64,000 nucleotides of DNA from an uncultured Sphingobacteriales bacterium (GTDB lineage: Bacteria; Bacteroidota; Bacteroidia; Chitinophagales; Chitinophagaceae): the NCBI GenBank assembly GCA_937991535.1, contig CALKHN010000051.1:124001-188000 (forward strand), given 5' to 3'. Below the pieces are notes generated by a model, which saw only the letters and a program-made list of their open reading frames with translations, was not told the origin of the DNA and made no database searches. The position numbers and the translations under genes were made by a program. How positions within the stretch are numbered: position 1 is the stretch's first letter; every line of letters begins with the position of its first letter. Positions 1 to 8,545 of the stretch are shown piece after piece.

Positions 1-1929
1 GTATTGGACTGGTACGATCCGATCATCGGTCATTACCAGGCATCTTTACGGCATCCCGACAGGGATAAGCTGCGTGGCCGCATATGGCGCATTACAGCCA
101 AAGACAGGCCGCTTGTAAAACCGCCGCAACTGGCAGGCCAGCCTGTTGCCGAACTCCTTAACCATCTGAAGTCGCGCGAATTTTGGGTACGCTACCAGGT
201 AAAACGTTTGCTTGCCGCCGCTCCTAAGGATACGGTTATTGCTGCAGTAAATGCATGGATCCAAAAGCTTGATCCGAAAGATATTGCATACGGGCATCAC
301 CTGGTGGAAGCAGCGGGTGTGCTCGAAAGTCACGATACCGTGAACGAAAGCTTAGTTGCCCGTTTGATGAAGGGAAAACAATCCGGCGCAAGAGCTTATG
401 CGGCGCAGGTAATTTCAAAATGGTACGACCGTATGGCGGATCCGCTGCATGCGCTTCGCCTGTTGGTAAACGATAGCAACCCACGGGTAAGACTACACGC
501 GTTGGTAGCTTTAAGCTATATAAAAGAAGGGCAGTCCATAGCGATAGCTGCTGAAATATTCGATCACCCCACAGACAGGTTCATTCGCTATGCGTGGGAA
601 AAAACGGTATACACACTGCGTCCTGCGTGGGAAAAAGCTTTGCGCGAAGGAAATATCCGCTTCAGTAAACCCGCTCACCTGGCCCACGTAATAGCCGATG
701 ACCCGCCAGCCTGGTTTCCGGCAAGCCAGCTTACACAACTGATAGCGTTAAAAGAGGTACCGGCAACGGAAAAAACAGGGTTGTTGCTGGCATTGGCGCA
801 GGCAGACAGCGGCGCTCATTTGAACGATGTGATCCAACGCGGAACCGAATTAAAAGATGCTGTGCTGCTTGACAAGTTATCCGCTCTCGGTGCTCAGTCG
901 CTTTCAGATAAGACTATAGGTTATTTAAAGGAAGTGCTGAATGCGGCGAATGCAAAACCGCTTAAATTAGCTGTAATGAAGCTGCTGAAGCACTGGCAGA
1001 TCAAACAGGCGGGTGCTACGGTCGGTCAACTTGTGCAGGACAAATCGCAGGATGTTGAAATCCGGGCTGGGGCTGTACAGACCTTGGCGCAATTGGAAGG
1101 GATCAGTGCCGTATCGCTGCTCAAAACACAGGTGAGTGCCGGGAACAATCCCCGTGAAATAAGACTGGCAGCGCTTAAAAGTCTGAGTGGACTGGATTTA
1201 AAGCTGGCGACCCGTCTTACGGTGGATGAAATACAGCGATCAGCAAAAACGGTTGGGGAAATGCTGGCGATCATTTCACCTGTTATAGAACAACAGGGAG
1301 GTGTTGCATTGATCACAAGCCAGATAAAAGAACAAACCATTTCTGCTGAGGCTGCCGGGCTTATGCTGGAAGCATTGGCCAATAAGGGAACGGAAGCGCC
1401 GGGTTTACGAGCGCAGTTAAATACAATTGCCGGAAGGGTGTCTACCGTTCCTGGCGGTTACGATAGTGATTATATAAGTCAGTTGATAAAATTAGTAAAG
1501 GAAAGGGGTGATGCATCACGGGGAGAGCAGTTGTACCTGGGCATGCCCTCCTGTGCTTCCTGTCATACCATTAATGGAAAAGGCGGGCATATTGGCCCCA
1601 ATCTTTCTGCGCTGGGCAGAGGTTTGTCACCGGAGGAAATAGCCATTGAGGTATTGTGGCCTTCGCAAAACATAAAAGAAGGATATAGCCGGGTAACGGC
1701 AACAAAAGCCAACGGGGAGATCATACAGGGGATCAAACTGGCTGAGGATGCGGACAATATCCGGATCAAAACGGCCACCGAAGGAAATGTTAGTGTGAAC
1801 AAAAAGTCGCTGAAACATGTTGAAGAGGCAGGTTCCTTAATGCCCGCCGGTTTGCTGGATGGCGCCGGCAGGGAAGAGTTGGCTGATCTTATAAAATACT
1901 TAAGCATGCTGGGGCGGGAGGAGAAATAA
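1..1929 (+). CDS. HEAT-repeat protein with C-terminal cytochrome c domain (5' partial)
   Basis: The frame is open from the first base, so the N-terminus lies upstream of the window. About 480 residues of HEAT-like helical repeats are followed by a small cytochrome c domain with the heme-attachment motif CASCH at bases 1552-1566. A later MPAG (base 1840) could supply the axial Met. This order is known from large secreted heme-binding proteins of the 'membrane-bound dehydrogenase / PVC-type' group, which normally carry an N-terminal beta-propeller of sugar-dehydrogenase type; that part would be outside the window. The inferred role is periplasmic or cell-surface oxidation of a sugar or alcohol, passing electrons to heme. 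The substrate cannot be told from this part. Confidence 0.8.
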   Translation, partial: VLDWYDPIIGHYQASLRHPDRDKLRGRIWRITAKDRPLVKPPQLAGQPVAELLNHLKSREFWVRYQVKRLLAAAPKDTVIAAVNAWIQKLDPKDIAYGHHLVEAAGVLESHDTVNESLVARLMKGKQSGARAYAAQVISKWYDRMADPLHALRLLVNDSNPRVRLHALVALSYIKEGQSIAIAAEIFDHPTDRFIRYAWEKTVYTLRPAWEKALREGNIRFSKPAHLAHVIADDPPAWFPASQLTQLIALKEVPATEKTGLLLALAQADSGAHLNDVIQRGTELKDAVLLDKLSALGAQSLSDKTIGYLKEVLNAANAKPLKLAVMKLLKHWQIKQAGATVGQLVQDKSQDVEIRAGAVQTLAQLEGISAVSLLKTQVSAGNNPREIRLAALKSLSGLDLKLATRLTVDEIQRSAKTVGEMLAIISPVIEQQGGVALITSQIKEQTISAEAAGLMLEALANKGTEAPGLRAQLNTIAGRVSTVPGGYDSDYISQLIKLVKERGDASRGEQLYLGMPSCASCHTINGKGGHIGPNLSALGRGLSPEEIAIEVLWPSQNIKEGYSRVTATKANGEIIQGIKLAEDADNIRIKTATEGNVSVNKKSLKHVEEAGSLMPAGLLDGAGREELADLIKYLSMLGREEK

Positions 1930-2138
1930 GGGAAGAACCAAATCACAAACTACAAGAAACAAACAAAACTCAAATCCGAAGCGGTAAGCGCTAAATCCGA
2001 AGGAATACAACGATAAACAAAAAACTAAAAACCATAAACTTCCGGAATCCGGGGCTGTCAGCGGTCTGCAATCAGCGCTCAGCACTCAGTAATGAGCAGG
2101 GAGTATTTATCCTGTCTTAAACCTTTCAATCATTTTAA
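1930..2138. repeat. Non-coding spacer with word-like repeat families
   Basis: No gene is visible. Bases 1933-1962 carry an A/C-rich phrase (AAGAACCAAATCACAAA..., then CAAGAAACAAAC), followed by CTAAATCCGAAG and GATAAAC words. Close variants of the same phrases recur at 3026-3118 and 36523-36620. Bases 2056-2090 have a second word family built from CAGC/TCAG steps. Both read as degenerate dispersed intergenic repeats rather than coding sequence. Confidence 0.55.
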
Positions 2139-2270
2139 TGCTAGTGCTAAGTCAAGTCAATTATGTCTGTATGTTATCGTGAAAAGTGAGAGGACAAAGG
2201 TGAGAGGAGTGTCTCACTTCTCACACCAGCCTGCCGGCTGGCAGGTTTCACGTTTGACATAGCACTAGCA
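2139..2270. repeat. 132-bp inverted-repeat (MITE-like) element
   Basis: The ends are a 17-bp inverted repeat with one mismatch: TGCTAGTGCTAAGTCAA at 2139-2155 against the reverse complement of 2254-2270. A nested pair CGTGAAA (2178-2184) / TTTCACG (2246-2252), an AAGTGAGA/TCTCACTT pair and a CCTGCC/GGCAGG hairpin (2230-2245) lie inside. The whole segment can fold as one long interrupted hairpin. It ends three bases from the stop codon of the beta-barrel gene, so it may also act as its transcription end. No ORF lies within it. Confidence 0.5.
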
Positions 2271-2273
2271 AGC

Positions 2274-2813
2274 TTATTTGCCCCGTACCCTATCCACCTG
2301 GTGCTTGAGCAGGTACACCTGAAAGCCAATGGTCATGGCAAAGCCGCCACTCCCGTCGAACCCTTCAAGCTTACTATGATTATATCCCAGTAAGGCATCC
2401 ACGGAAACCTGGTCATTCAAAAAAATTGCGGCGCCGGCGCCTAAAAAATAGTGGATTCCCTGTTCTGTATTTTTTGATACAGGGGTTTTAACCTGCCTGT
2501 TCAGGTAGTTGAAAATCCCGTGAACGAAAGGGCGAACATTGGCTTGTGTAAAATAATATCTTGCGAAAGGCCCGATCCTGAAATCTGTTGCCTTATTATC
2601 GCCGACTTTAGAATAATCAAACCCCAGGTTTCCACCAATAGCCAGGTTGGGGATAATAAAAATTCCCGCATTGGGCGTAAGACCTATTGCCGTGGTATTT
2701 TTTTCTGTGTTCAGGAGGAAACTTCCACCTACCATCCAATCGCCTTTTTCGGTTTGTGCATTTACAATAAAAAGAGAAGAAACAAGCAGCAGCGTTAATA
2801 TGGTTTTTTTCAT
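2274..2813 (-). CDS. Small outer-membrane beta-barrel protein
   Basis: The start is placed at the ATG at 2813, giving 179 residues. It opens with a signal peptide (MKKTILTLLLVSSLF..., predicted cut after VNA), which an upstream start would bury. The mature protein alternates glycine and aromatic residues (GGSFLL, GGNLGFDYS, GPFARYYF, GAGAAIF, MTIGFQVYLL), as in eight-stranded outer-membrane barrels of the OmpW/OprF-N type common in Bacteroidota. It ends in a hydrophobic strand followed by a basic tail. A TAnnTTTG box lies 22 bases before the ATG. No substrate can be inferred; it is a single-gene unit. Confidence 0.75.
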   Translation of the reverse strand: MKKTILTLLLVSSLFIVNAQTEKGDWMVGGSFLLNTEKNTTAIGLTPNAGIFIIPNLAIGGNLGFDYSKVGDNKATDFRIGPFARYYFTQANVRPFVHGIFNYLNRQVKTPVSKNTEQGIHYFLGAGAAIFLNDQVSVDALLGYNHSKLEGFDGSGGFAMTIGFQVYLLKHQVDRVRGK

Positions 2814-2834
2814 CTTAATAGGTTTTTGATGCAA

Positions 2835-2842
2835 CAAAGTTA
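2835..2842 (-). promoter_or_regulatory. -7 box TAACTTTG of the beta-barrel gene
   Basis: On the minus strand the bases read TAACTTTG, a perfect TAnnTTTG match to the Bacteroidota primary-sigma -7 element, 22 bases before the ATG. No convincing -33 TTG is seen at the usual spacing. Confidence 0.45.
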
Positions 2843-3152
2843 AGCAAAGCCGCATACCCGAAAAAAAATCTATTCACCTGTATATTCCGAAATGCCTTAC
2901 CGGTAAGATGGGCCATGCTCGGGTTGCTCTGCAGGCGGTGTGTCACCATCCACTTTCCGAATAAAACATGGGGCCATGGCGGATGCAAATACTAAATCCG
3001 AAGCTTGAAACCCGAAATCCGAAAGTAAGAACCAAATAACAAATCACAAGAATCAAACAAATCACAAATTTCAAATCGGAAGTGAAACTTCAACCGTAAA
3101 CTAAAAACGATAAACCCCAAATTGTACATCCGGGCTAATTCAATCTCAAATC
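2843..3152. repeat. Non-coding spacer with A/C-rich word repeat
   Basis: No gene is visible. Bases 3026-3118 hold a second copy of the phrase family AAGAACCAAATAACAAA / CACAAGAATCAAACAAA / GATAAACC, preceded by CTAAATCCGAAG (2992-3003) and GAAATCCGAAAG. Bases 3142-3165 add CAAATCTCAAATCT repeats immediately downstream of the phospholipase stop codon. Confidence 0.5.
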
Positions 3153-5306
3153 TCAAATCTTCAATTCCCCTGTTCCCATTGCCGGATCGCTGATACTGTG
3201 TTTTCCTGTTTCCACCCTTCCGGCAAACCGGTGCAGGCAGCCGTTACCTGAACGAACCGAAAAATCGTACCAGTTGCCGCTGCTGCCCAGCAGCCACTTT
3301 TCTTTTTTTGTTTTTCCGGCCCCAAGCTCAAATGGTTGAGGCACATTATAGCCGTAGGCATTATCCACGATGTGAATATCAATCGCAGCATTATTGGGGT
3401 TATAGATATTAACCGATATGCCGGCTTTTCTGTGATTGTACTTAATTGTAATTTCGGGTTCCTGTGCCTCCGTATTACCTGTAAACCTGTGAAAATATCC
3501 ATTGGCTCCGTACACTTCAAGGTCGTAAGCACCATTGTCTTCCTTTACATCCCATTCATCAGCCAGCGATTTGCCGGCTTCTACAGTATAACGCCGTGGG
3601 ATAAGCGCTAAATGCTTAAGATCATACACATGGTACACCGCTCCGGCTTTTCCGTCATTGTCAAATACCAGTCTGATCTTATGCTCCTCCTTCAACGCTT
3701 CAAAATGAGTATGCAGGCGATAGGGCAGCGCCCTTGAAAAACGGCTTCCCTTTTCCTGGTAAAGGGGGGAGGGCGTTTCCGGAGCCACGGCTTTGGGCAG
3801 TAATTTTGAAGCTTCATCAAGCGCTGCATGATTGGCTGTTTCGGGCATTTTGGGAAATGCCGGGTTATTGGGCGTTTCAAAATCAAAAGCGGATACGAGG
3901 TCGCTGCATACTGCACGGTGCCACGGACTGATAGCAGGAATGGTAACGCCAAAACGTTTTTCAATGAACTGTCCTACCGAGGTATGGTCAGCCACCTGCG
4001 AATCTACCCATCCACCTTTGCTCCATGGGGAAATAATATACAGCGGTACACGGGGCCCCAGCCCCCACGGGCGTATATTACCGCTGATGGTATCTCTTTT
4101 GTCGAGATAAACAGGAGCCTCTGCTGATCGCTCTTTGTTTACGGTCTGAAAATACATTCCCGAAAGATCAAGTGTGGATTTACCGGCCAGGGTACCGTTG
4201 GTATTATAAGAAGGCACTGCCGGTGCGGGGAGATGATCGAAGAGCCCATCGTTCTCATCAAAGGTGAGGAAAAAAACGGTTTTGCTCCATGTCTCCGGGT
4301 TGGCAGTAATCGCTGAGAGCACAGCGTGGGTGAAGTCGGCCCCGCGGTAAGGACTGGATGGAGCGCCGGGGTGTTCAGAATCAATCTGCCGGGGAAGCAC
4401 CCAGCTCACCTGAGGCAACCTGTTGTTCCTGGCATCATTGGCAAGGTCTTCAATGGTCCAGTGCCGCATTCCTTTTTCATAAACGGGAGAACCGGGTTTA
4501 GCTGTTCTGAAACTTTCAAATGCCAGGCAGCCGTGCATAGCCCCGGTCCAGTTGTCGTTTGGATCCTGGTAGATGCGCCAGCTGATGCCGGCTTTTTCGA
4601 GCACATCAGGTATGGTGGGCCAGTGGAAGGCATTGCCCTGGTAGGTGTAACCCGGATCGGGCATCTTACCTTTTATCCAGCACCGGAGGTTTACAGGTTC
4701 CGAATCTTCATCGGTGCAATTAATGCCGGCTGCTCTTTTTTCGGGATTGAAATTACTGCCCGACCAGAAGACGATCCGGTTGGGATCCGTACCGGTTGCC
4801 ACGGAGCAGTGATGCGCATCGCTGATGGTGAATGATTCGGCCAATGCATATTGAAACGGAATTTCTTCCCGGGTATAGTAGGCCATGGAGTAGGGCGTTT
4901 TAAACATCGGCCAGAATCCGTACTTTCCCTGGTTCCATGCGGCCTGCATATCGGGAAAGTTGTGGGGAGTACCATTGATGAGGGCGGCATTCGACTTCTT
5001 TTTGTTGGCGTGGTAAGGCGGTATAATCTTTTTGCCGTCCGACTGAAAGAATGCCCGTTCCCCGCTTTCCAGCGGAATGGGAAAGCGGTCGCCAAACCCT
5101 CTTACACCGCGCATGGCGCCAAAATAATGATCGAAGGAACGGTTTTCCTGCATGAGAATTACAATATGCTTCACATCATGGATGGAACGGCTGGCATTGT
5201 AGGCTTCTACAGCAAGGGCCTTCTGCAGCCATGTTGACCATATAGCAGTAGCGGCGGTAGCTCCTGCCGACATTTTAATGAATTTTCTCCTGTTAAGACT
5301 GGACAT
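3153..5306 (-). CDS. Phospholipase C, phosphocholine-specific type, Tat-exported
   Basis: At 717 residues this is full length for the acid-phosphatase-fold phospholipase C family (non-hemolytic/hemolytic PLC of Pseudomonas and Burkholderia), which releases phosphocholine from phosphatidylcholine or sphingomyelin. The N-terminus is a twin-arginine signal (NRRKFIKMSAG, residues 5-15). The family signature ENRSFDHYFG is at residues 54-63, and FDENDGLFDH in the catalytic half is a likely metal-binding segment. Two small C-terminal beta domains of the DUF756 type follow from about residue 500. Known members act outside the cytoplasm. Neighbours do not suggest a pathway; phosphate or choline scavenging is an inference. 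Confidence 0.9.
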   Translation of the reverse strand: MSSLNRRKFIKMSAGATAATAIWSTWLQKALAVEAYNASRSIHDVKHIVILMQENRSFDHYFGAMRGVRGFGDRFPIPLESGERAFFQSDGKKIIPPYHANKKKSNAALINGTPHNFPDMQAAWNQGKYGFWPMFKTPYSMAYYTREEIPFQYALAESFTISDAHHCSVATGTDPNRIVFWSGSNFNPEKRAAGINCTDEDSEPVNLRCWIKGKMPDPGYTYQGNAFHWPTIPDVLEKAGISWRIYQDPNDNWTGAMHGCLAFESFRTAKPGSPVYEKGMRHWTIEDLANDARNNRLPQVSWVLPRQIDSEHPGAPSSPYRGADFTHAVLSAITANPETWSKTVFFLTFDENDGLFDHLPAPAVPSYNTNGTLAGKSTLDLSGMYFQTVNKERSAEAPVYLDKRDTISGNIRPWGLGPRVPLYIISPWSKGGWVDSQVADHTSVGQFIEKRFGVTIPAISPWHRAVCSDLVSAFDFETPNNPAFPKMPETANHAALDEASKLLPKAVAPETPSPLYQEKGSRFSRALPYRLHTHFEALKEEHKIRLVFDNDGKAGAVYHVYDLKHLALIPRRYTVEAGKSLADEWDVKEDNGAYDLEVYGANGYFHRFTGNTEAQEPEITIKYNHRKAGISVNIYNPNNAAIDIHIVDNAYGYNVPQPFELGAGKTKKEKWLLGSSGNWYDFSVRSGNGCLHRFAGRVETGKHSISDPAMGTGELKI

Positions 5307-5366
5307 GAAGTGATGGATTGATTGGTTGATTGGGGTAAAGCTATGAACTACAAATTATAAATCATA

Positions 5367-5888
5367 TTAAATCAGATTTTGTTGATCGCTGTACAACAAT
5401 AATTCCTCATTGGTTCCGGGATAGTTAACTGTGCCGGTAAACCGGAGCCCAATTTTTTCTAAGAGCCGGATTGATTTTTCATTGTCCTTTGCGGTTATTG
5501 CTGTAATTGTTGAAATGTGCAATTGCTGTTTTGCATAACCCATAGTGGCATCCGCTATTTCCGTAGCATAACCATTGCCGTGATAACCCGGAAGGAAAGC
5601 AAACCCTATATCCGGATTGTCTAAAAAATCCCGGTTAATAATGCCACACATGCCAATCGCTTTGCTATTGTTTTTCAGCTCCACCAGCCATAGTCCATAG
5701 CCATTGTTGATATAACTTTTTAATGGACCATCTTCAAGGTACTGTTTGGCCTGTTCTGTTGTTTTTACATTTCTGTCTCCAATGAACTGGAGCCACCCCG
5801 GGCTGTTCAGCAATTCAATAATGAAGGCGGTATCGCCGGTTGTAAATTGCCTTAGCCGTAGCCTGCCGGTTTCCAGAATATATTTCAT
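5367..5888 (-). CDS. GNAT N-acetyltransferase, RimJ/RimL type
   Basis: This 173-residue single-domain protein begins with the typical ETGRLRLRQFTTGDTAFIIELL opening of RimJ/RimL-like GNATs. Later it has GFAFLPGYHGNGYATEI, the acetyl-CoA pyrophosphate loop (consensus Q/RxxGxG/A), and ends with the ITAITAKDNEKSIRLLEKIGL strand-helix unit. The family acetylates the N-termini of ribosomal proteins or small amines. The acceptor cannot be told from sequence. It stands alone between the phospholipase gene and a decayed small gene. Confidence 0.85.
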   Translation of the reverse strand: MKYILETGRLRLRQFTTGDTAFIIELLNSPGWLQFIGDRNVKTTEQAKQYLEDGPLKSYINNGYGLWLVELKNNSKAIGMCGIINRDFLDNPDIGFAFLPGYHGNGYATEIADATMGYAKQQLHISTITAITAKDNEKSIRLLEKIGLRFTGTVNYPGTNEELLLYSDQQNLI

Positions 5889-5900
5889 TATAATTATAGC

Positions 5901-5928
5901 TGAGCAAGGTACTGCTACCTATTGCTCA
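5901..5928. promoter_or_regulatory. Hairpin upstream of the acetyltransferase
   Basis: TGAGCAA-GGTA (5901-5911) pairs with TACC-TA-TTGCTCA (5916-5928), an 11-bp stem with a two-base bulge and a four-base loop. It starts 12 bases before the ATG at 5888, so it would lie in the leader RNA or act as an operator. Function is not known. Confidence 0.3.
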
Positions 5929-6026
5929 TTGTATTGAGGCGTTAATTGTTTTTTATTTCCGATTGTAATTTATAGTTGTAATGACGTAATTGATATTACA
6001 TCACCAACTCATGTGTGGAGATTAAT

Positions 6027-6259
6027 TCACGATGCGGCGATACGACCCTGTCTGCCTGCGAGCACATACATGATAGCGCCTGCAATCCCCAGGCATATCA
6101 CTACCGGCAGCTATGCAATTTTTTTATATCACTGCTGAATTTTCCGGTAAGAATTTCAATAATGATTTTGATCCATGCATACAGGAATGCTGCTCCCGCA
6201 AGGATCAGCCACCATTCGGCGCCGCCTGGCATGCTAATGGCAAAGGTTGGTGAAAGCAT
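6027..6259 (-). pseudogene. Frameshifted PLDc_N-like small membrane protein
   Basis: From the ATG at 6259 the minus strand encodes MLSPTFAISMPGGAEWW, then a hydrophobic helix and ILTGKFSSDIKKL before running to a stop at about residue 53. In the next frame the sequence continues directly as VVICLGIAGAIMY and VLAGRQGRIAAS, ending at 6027. The joined product (about 77 residues, two helices, P/LG-x-Y-xx-GR ending) resembles the PLDc_N family of small membrane proteins (phospholipase D nuclease N-terminal module). The segment is 233 bases, one short of a whole number of codons, which fits loss of one base near 6112. The alternative is a genuine 52-residue protein. Confidence 0.5.
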
Positions 6260-6500
6260 ATGGTATAACTATTTTTCTAAAAACATAGGGTTCAATACCC
6301 ATACGTAATGTACACTTTTTCCCTTATTGGATGGTATTATTCTTCATACGGTGGATTAAACTGTACATTGTGAGTGCTTAAACCTTTTTGCGCTCCTGCT
6401 CGGATACGGCCTCATGGGATGGTATATTAACAATTAAAATAAATGTACTAAACAAACCATACAATCAATTGGGACGCCATACAATAAATGGCTTAATGAA
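6260..6500. other. Spacer without recognised features
   Basis: AT-rich sequence between the decayed small gene and the stop of the TPR lipoprotein. No ORF with credible coding character, hairpin terminator or RNA gene was seen. Confidence 0.4.
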
Positions 6501-8204
6501 TTAAAGCTGAGGGTGCTTTTTCAAGAACTGGTTAATGGCCGTTAATTCAGGTCTTTGCGAAGCAGACGGACTTGTACTCTTTACGATTTGCCTGTAGTAC
6601 ATGCTGGCTTTTTCTGTGTGTCCTGATTTTTCGGCTGCTAACCCAGCGCCATACAATCCGTTGAAACGGTTTGGATGCTTTTTAAGATTTGTTTCATAGG
6701 CCTCCAGTGCTTTTTCGGAGTTGTTCATTGCCAGGAGCATATCTCCTAATAATTCTCTTGCCGGAATTATCGCGCCCGGCGTTACAGGATGTTTTTCGGT
6801 TTGATCTTCCAGTTCCGCCGCTTCATTCATCAGTATCAGTGCTTTCGGCTCATTTCCTTCTTTATACGCGATCCATGCCTCCGCCGTTTTAATTTGTATC
6901 TGCACCTGGTTGGCTTTATAATCATCCTGTTGCGCAGCCAGCGTGTCATGCAGCAGATGAAGTTGTTGTAATTCAGATCTGGCGGCATCTAATTTGCCGG
7001 TGTGAACAGCACCCATCAGTCTCGTAAAATAAATGTTGGCTTTCTGCCATGGAAAATTTTTCCAGGGAAAGTTTACGGGTTGAATTAGCAGGTTGGCCGC
7101 TTCTTCCCAGTTTTTATTTTCAAGTAAGTACCTCGAAGGAATGGCGGCAAAAGCATAGGCTACTTTAAAATTAACAGGAAAAACGGTATCCATTGTTTTA
7201 AGATAATCCCATTGTTTTTGAGCAAGATCATTTTCTCCTGTTTGGAGGTAGGCATAAACAAGGTAATCCATGCCATGGAGTTCTTCATCCCAATGTCCCT
7301 TTATACCCGACTCCTCTGCATAACATTTTGCCGCGGCAACAGAAGCCAGGTTGGATTGTATGCATTCATCCCAAAGTCCCAGCATAGTAAACGTGTGGGA
7401 AGGCATATGCAGGGCATGTGCGGAAGAGGGAGCAATAGATGCATATTTTCTTGCTACAGGCAAAGCCAGTGTTGCAAGGTCAGGGTAATCGTAGGTGTGA
7501 ATAATATAATGGGCAATGCCGGGGTGGCTGGGTTCATTTGGATACAAGGCTGTGAGAATAGCCCCTGCATTTTTTTGGTTTTTGAATGATTTGTCGGCAG
7601 GGTCAGCGGTAGCATCAAGCGCCAAAGCATAAAAGACCGCTGCCTCTTTATCGTTAGGAAATGCTTTGTACAATTTTTGCATTAGCCGCTCGAAGTAAGC
7701 GCTCCTGGTTTTGTGATCTACTTTTTCCCAACGACTGAAAAAAGATGCAAGCGCGTCAATATAGGCGGTTTCCCTTTCTGTTTTTTGTTGAATGGAACCA
7801 GCTATTTCAATTGCTTTGGCGCCCTTTTTAAGTTCAGGCACAGATGGCGGAGTCCAAAGCGGGTGGTAATTGCACATGGCTACTCCCCAGTAGGCCATTG
7901 CACAAGCTGGCTCTTTCTCAATGATTCCGGCAAAAACTTTTTCCGCCTCATCATACTCAAATGAATGCAGCAACGCTATGCCCAGGTTAAAATCCTTTTT
8001 AATATATTCATTGCCTGAAAACGCAAACTCAACCTGGCCAAACTGTTTGCCAGGCTGTGCACAGGAAATAACCGCTCCTTTTTTGAGGTTTAATTCATTG
8101 ATGGCATTTTTTGAGGGAATCGGATTGCGTTCTCTGCACGACAGAAAAATCACGCAGAGAAAAATCAAAATAAGAAAACCTGTTTCGAACAATAGCTTTT
8201 TCAT
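6501..8204 (-). CDS. TPR-repeat lipoprotein
   Basis: The product has 567 residues, with a lipoprotein signal ending in FLSC (Cys23). It therefore sits on the periplasmic side of a membrane. The first half holds degenerate tetratricopeptide units (FNLGIALLHSFEYDEAEKVF; ACAMAYWGVAMCNY), and the C-terminal part has clearer TPRs (SEKALEAYETNLKKHPNRFNG, GHTEKASMYYRQIV). Similar long TPR proteins are widespread in Bacteroidota and have no assigned enzyme activity. Conserved PLWTPPSVPELKKG and IAHYIIHTYDYPDLA segments mark this subfamily. No operon partner is evident. Confidence 0.8.
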   Translation of the reverse strand: MKKLLFETGFLILIFLCVIFLSCRERNPIPSKNAINELNLKKGAVISCAQPGKQFGQVEFAFSGNEYIKKDFNLGIALLHSFEYDEAEKVFAGIIEKEPACAMAYWGVAMCNYHPLWTPPSVPELKKGAKAIEIAGSIQQKTERETAYIDALASFFSRWEKVDHKTRSAYFERLMQKLYKAFPNDKEAAVFYALALDATADPADKSFKNQKNAGAILTALYPNEPSHPGIAHYIIHTYDYPDLATLALPVARKYASIAPSSAHALHMPSHTFTMLGLWDECIQSNLASVAAAKCYAEESGIKGHWDEELHGMDYLVYAYLQTGENDLAQKQWDYLKTMDTVFPVNFKVAYAFAAIPSRYLLENKNWEEAANLLIQPVNFPWKNFPWQKANIYFTRLMGAVHTGKLDAARSELQQLHLLHDTLAAQQDDYKANQVQIQIKTAEAWIAYKEGNEPKALILMNEAAELEDQTEKHPVTPGAIIPARELLGDMLLAMNNSEKALEAYETNLKKHPNRFNGLYGAGLAAEKSGHTEKASMYYRQIVKSTSPSASQRPELTAINQFLKKHPQL

Positions 8205-8545
8205 AAGCCCGAATTATTGTTCACGTAGTCATGTACATCCTTAACAGGGGAGGAGGACGGAATTGTGCTGGGTTGGGTAGGGACTGGGCCTGCTAATACA
8301 GCAATATAAAGAAACAACATTTTCTTATCAATACCAAGTAGCATATAGCAGAAAGTACCGGGCATTTTGTGTTTACGCCCGGCACTCAACGGCGGGAAAG
8401 CCTAAGTGAAATCACGTGGTCCTTCGCCGGGGGCGTTCCCCGGTAGTGGAAATCTGGAACCATTGCACCACATTGGCAATCATCTGCGGAATAGTTAAAA
8501 TATACCGGCTTCCCGCTTTGTAAAATAGTATACATATCTGCGAAG
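8205..8545. other. Spacer between nhaA and the TPR gene, with a GC hairpin
   Basis: No convincing gene. CCGGGG (8427-8432) pairs with CCCCGG (8438-8443) around a five-base loop, about 100 bases past the nhaA stop. It lacks a T-run on either strand, so it is not a standard terminator. A minus-strand frame of 62 codons (8201-8389) ends in a TGA overlapping the TPR start codon but has no recognisable content. Confidence 0.4.

Noticed and set aside
6015..6308. 97-codon plus frame in the spacer after the acetyltransferase
   Set aside because: It is antisense to the decayed PLDc_N-like gene, which has much better protein character.
8201..8389. 62-codon minus frame whose TGA overlaps the ATG of the TPR lipoprotein, as a coupled leader gene
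   Set aside because: The overlap is suggestive, but the composition (Pro/Ser-rich, no domain) and the absence of a promoter make it no better than chance.
8420..8450. Riboswitch or tRNA near the GC hairpin after nhaA
   Set aside because: Only one simple 6-bp stem is present. No cloverleaf or known aptamer core could be drawn.
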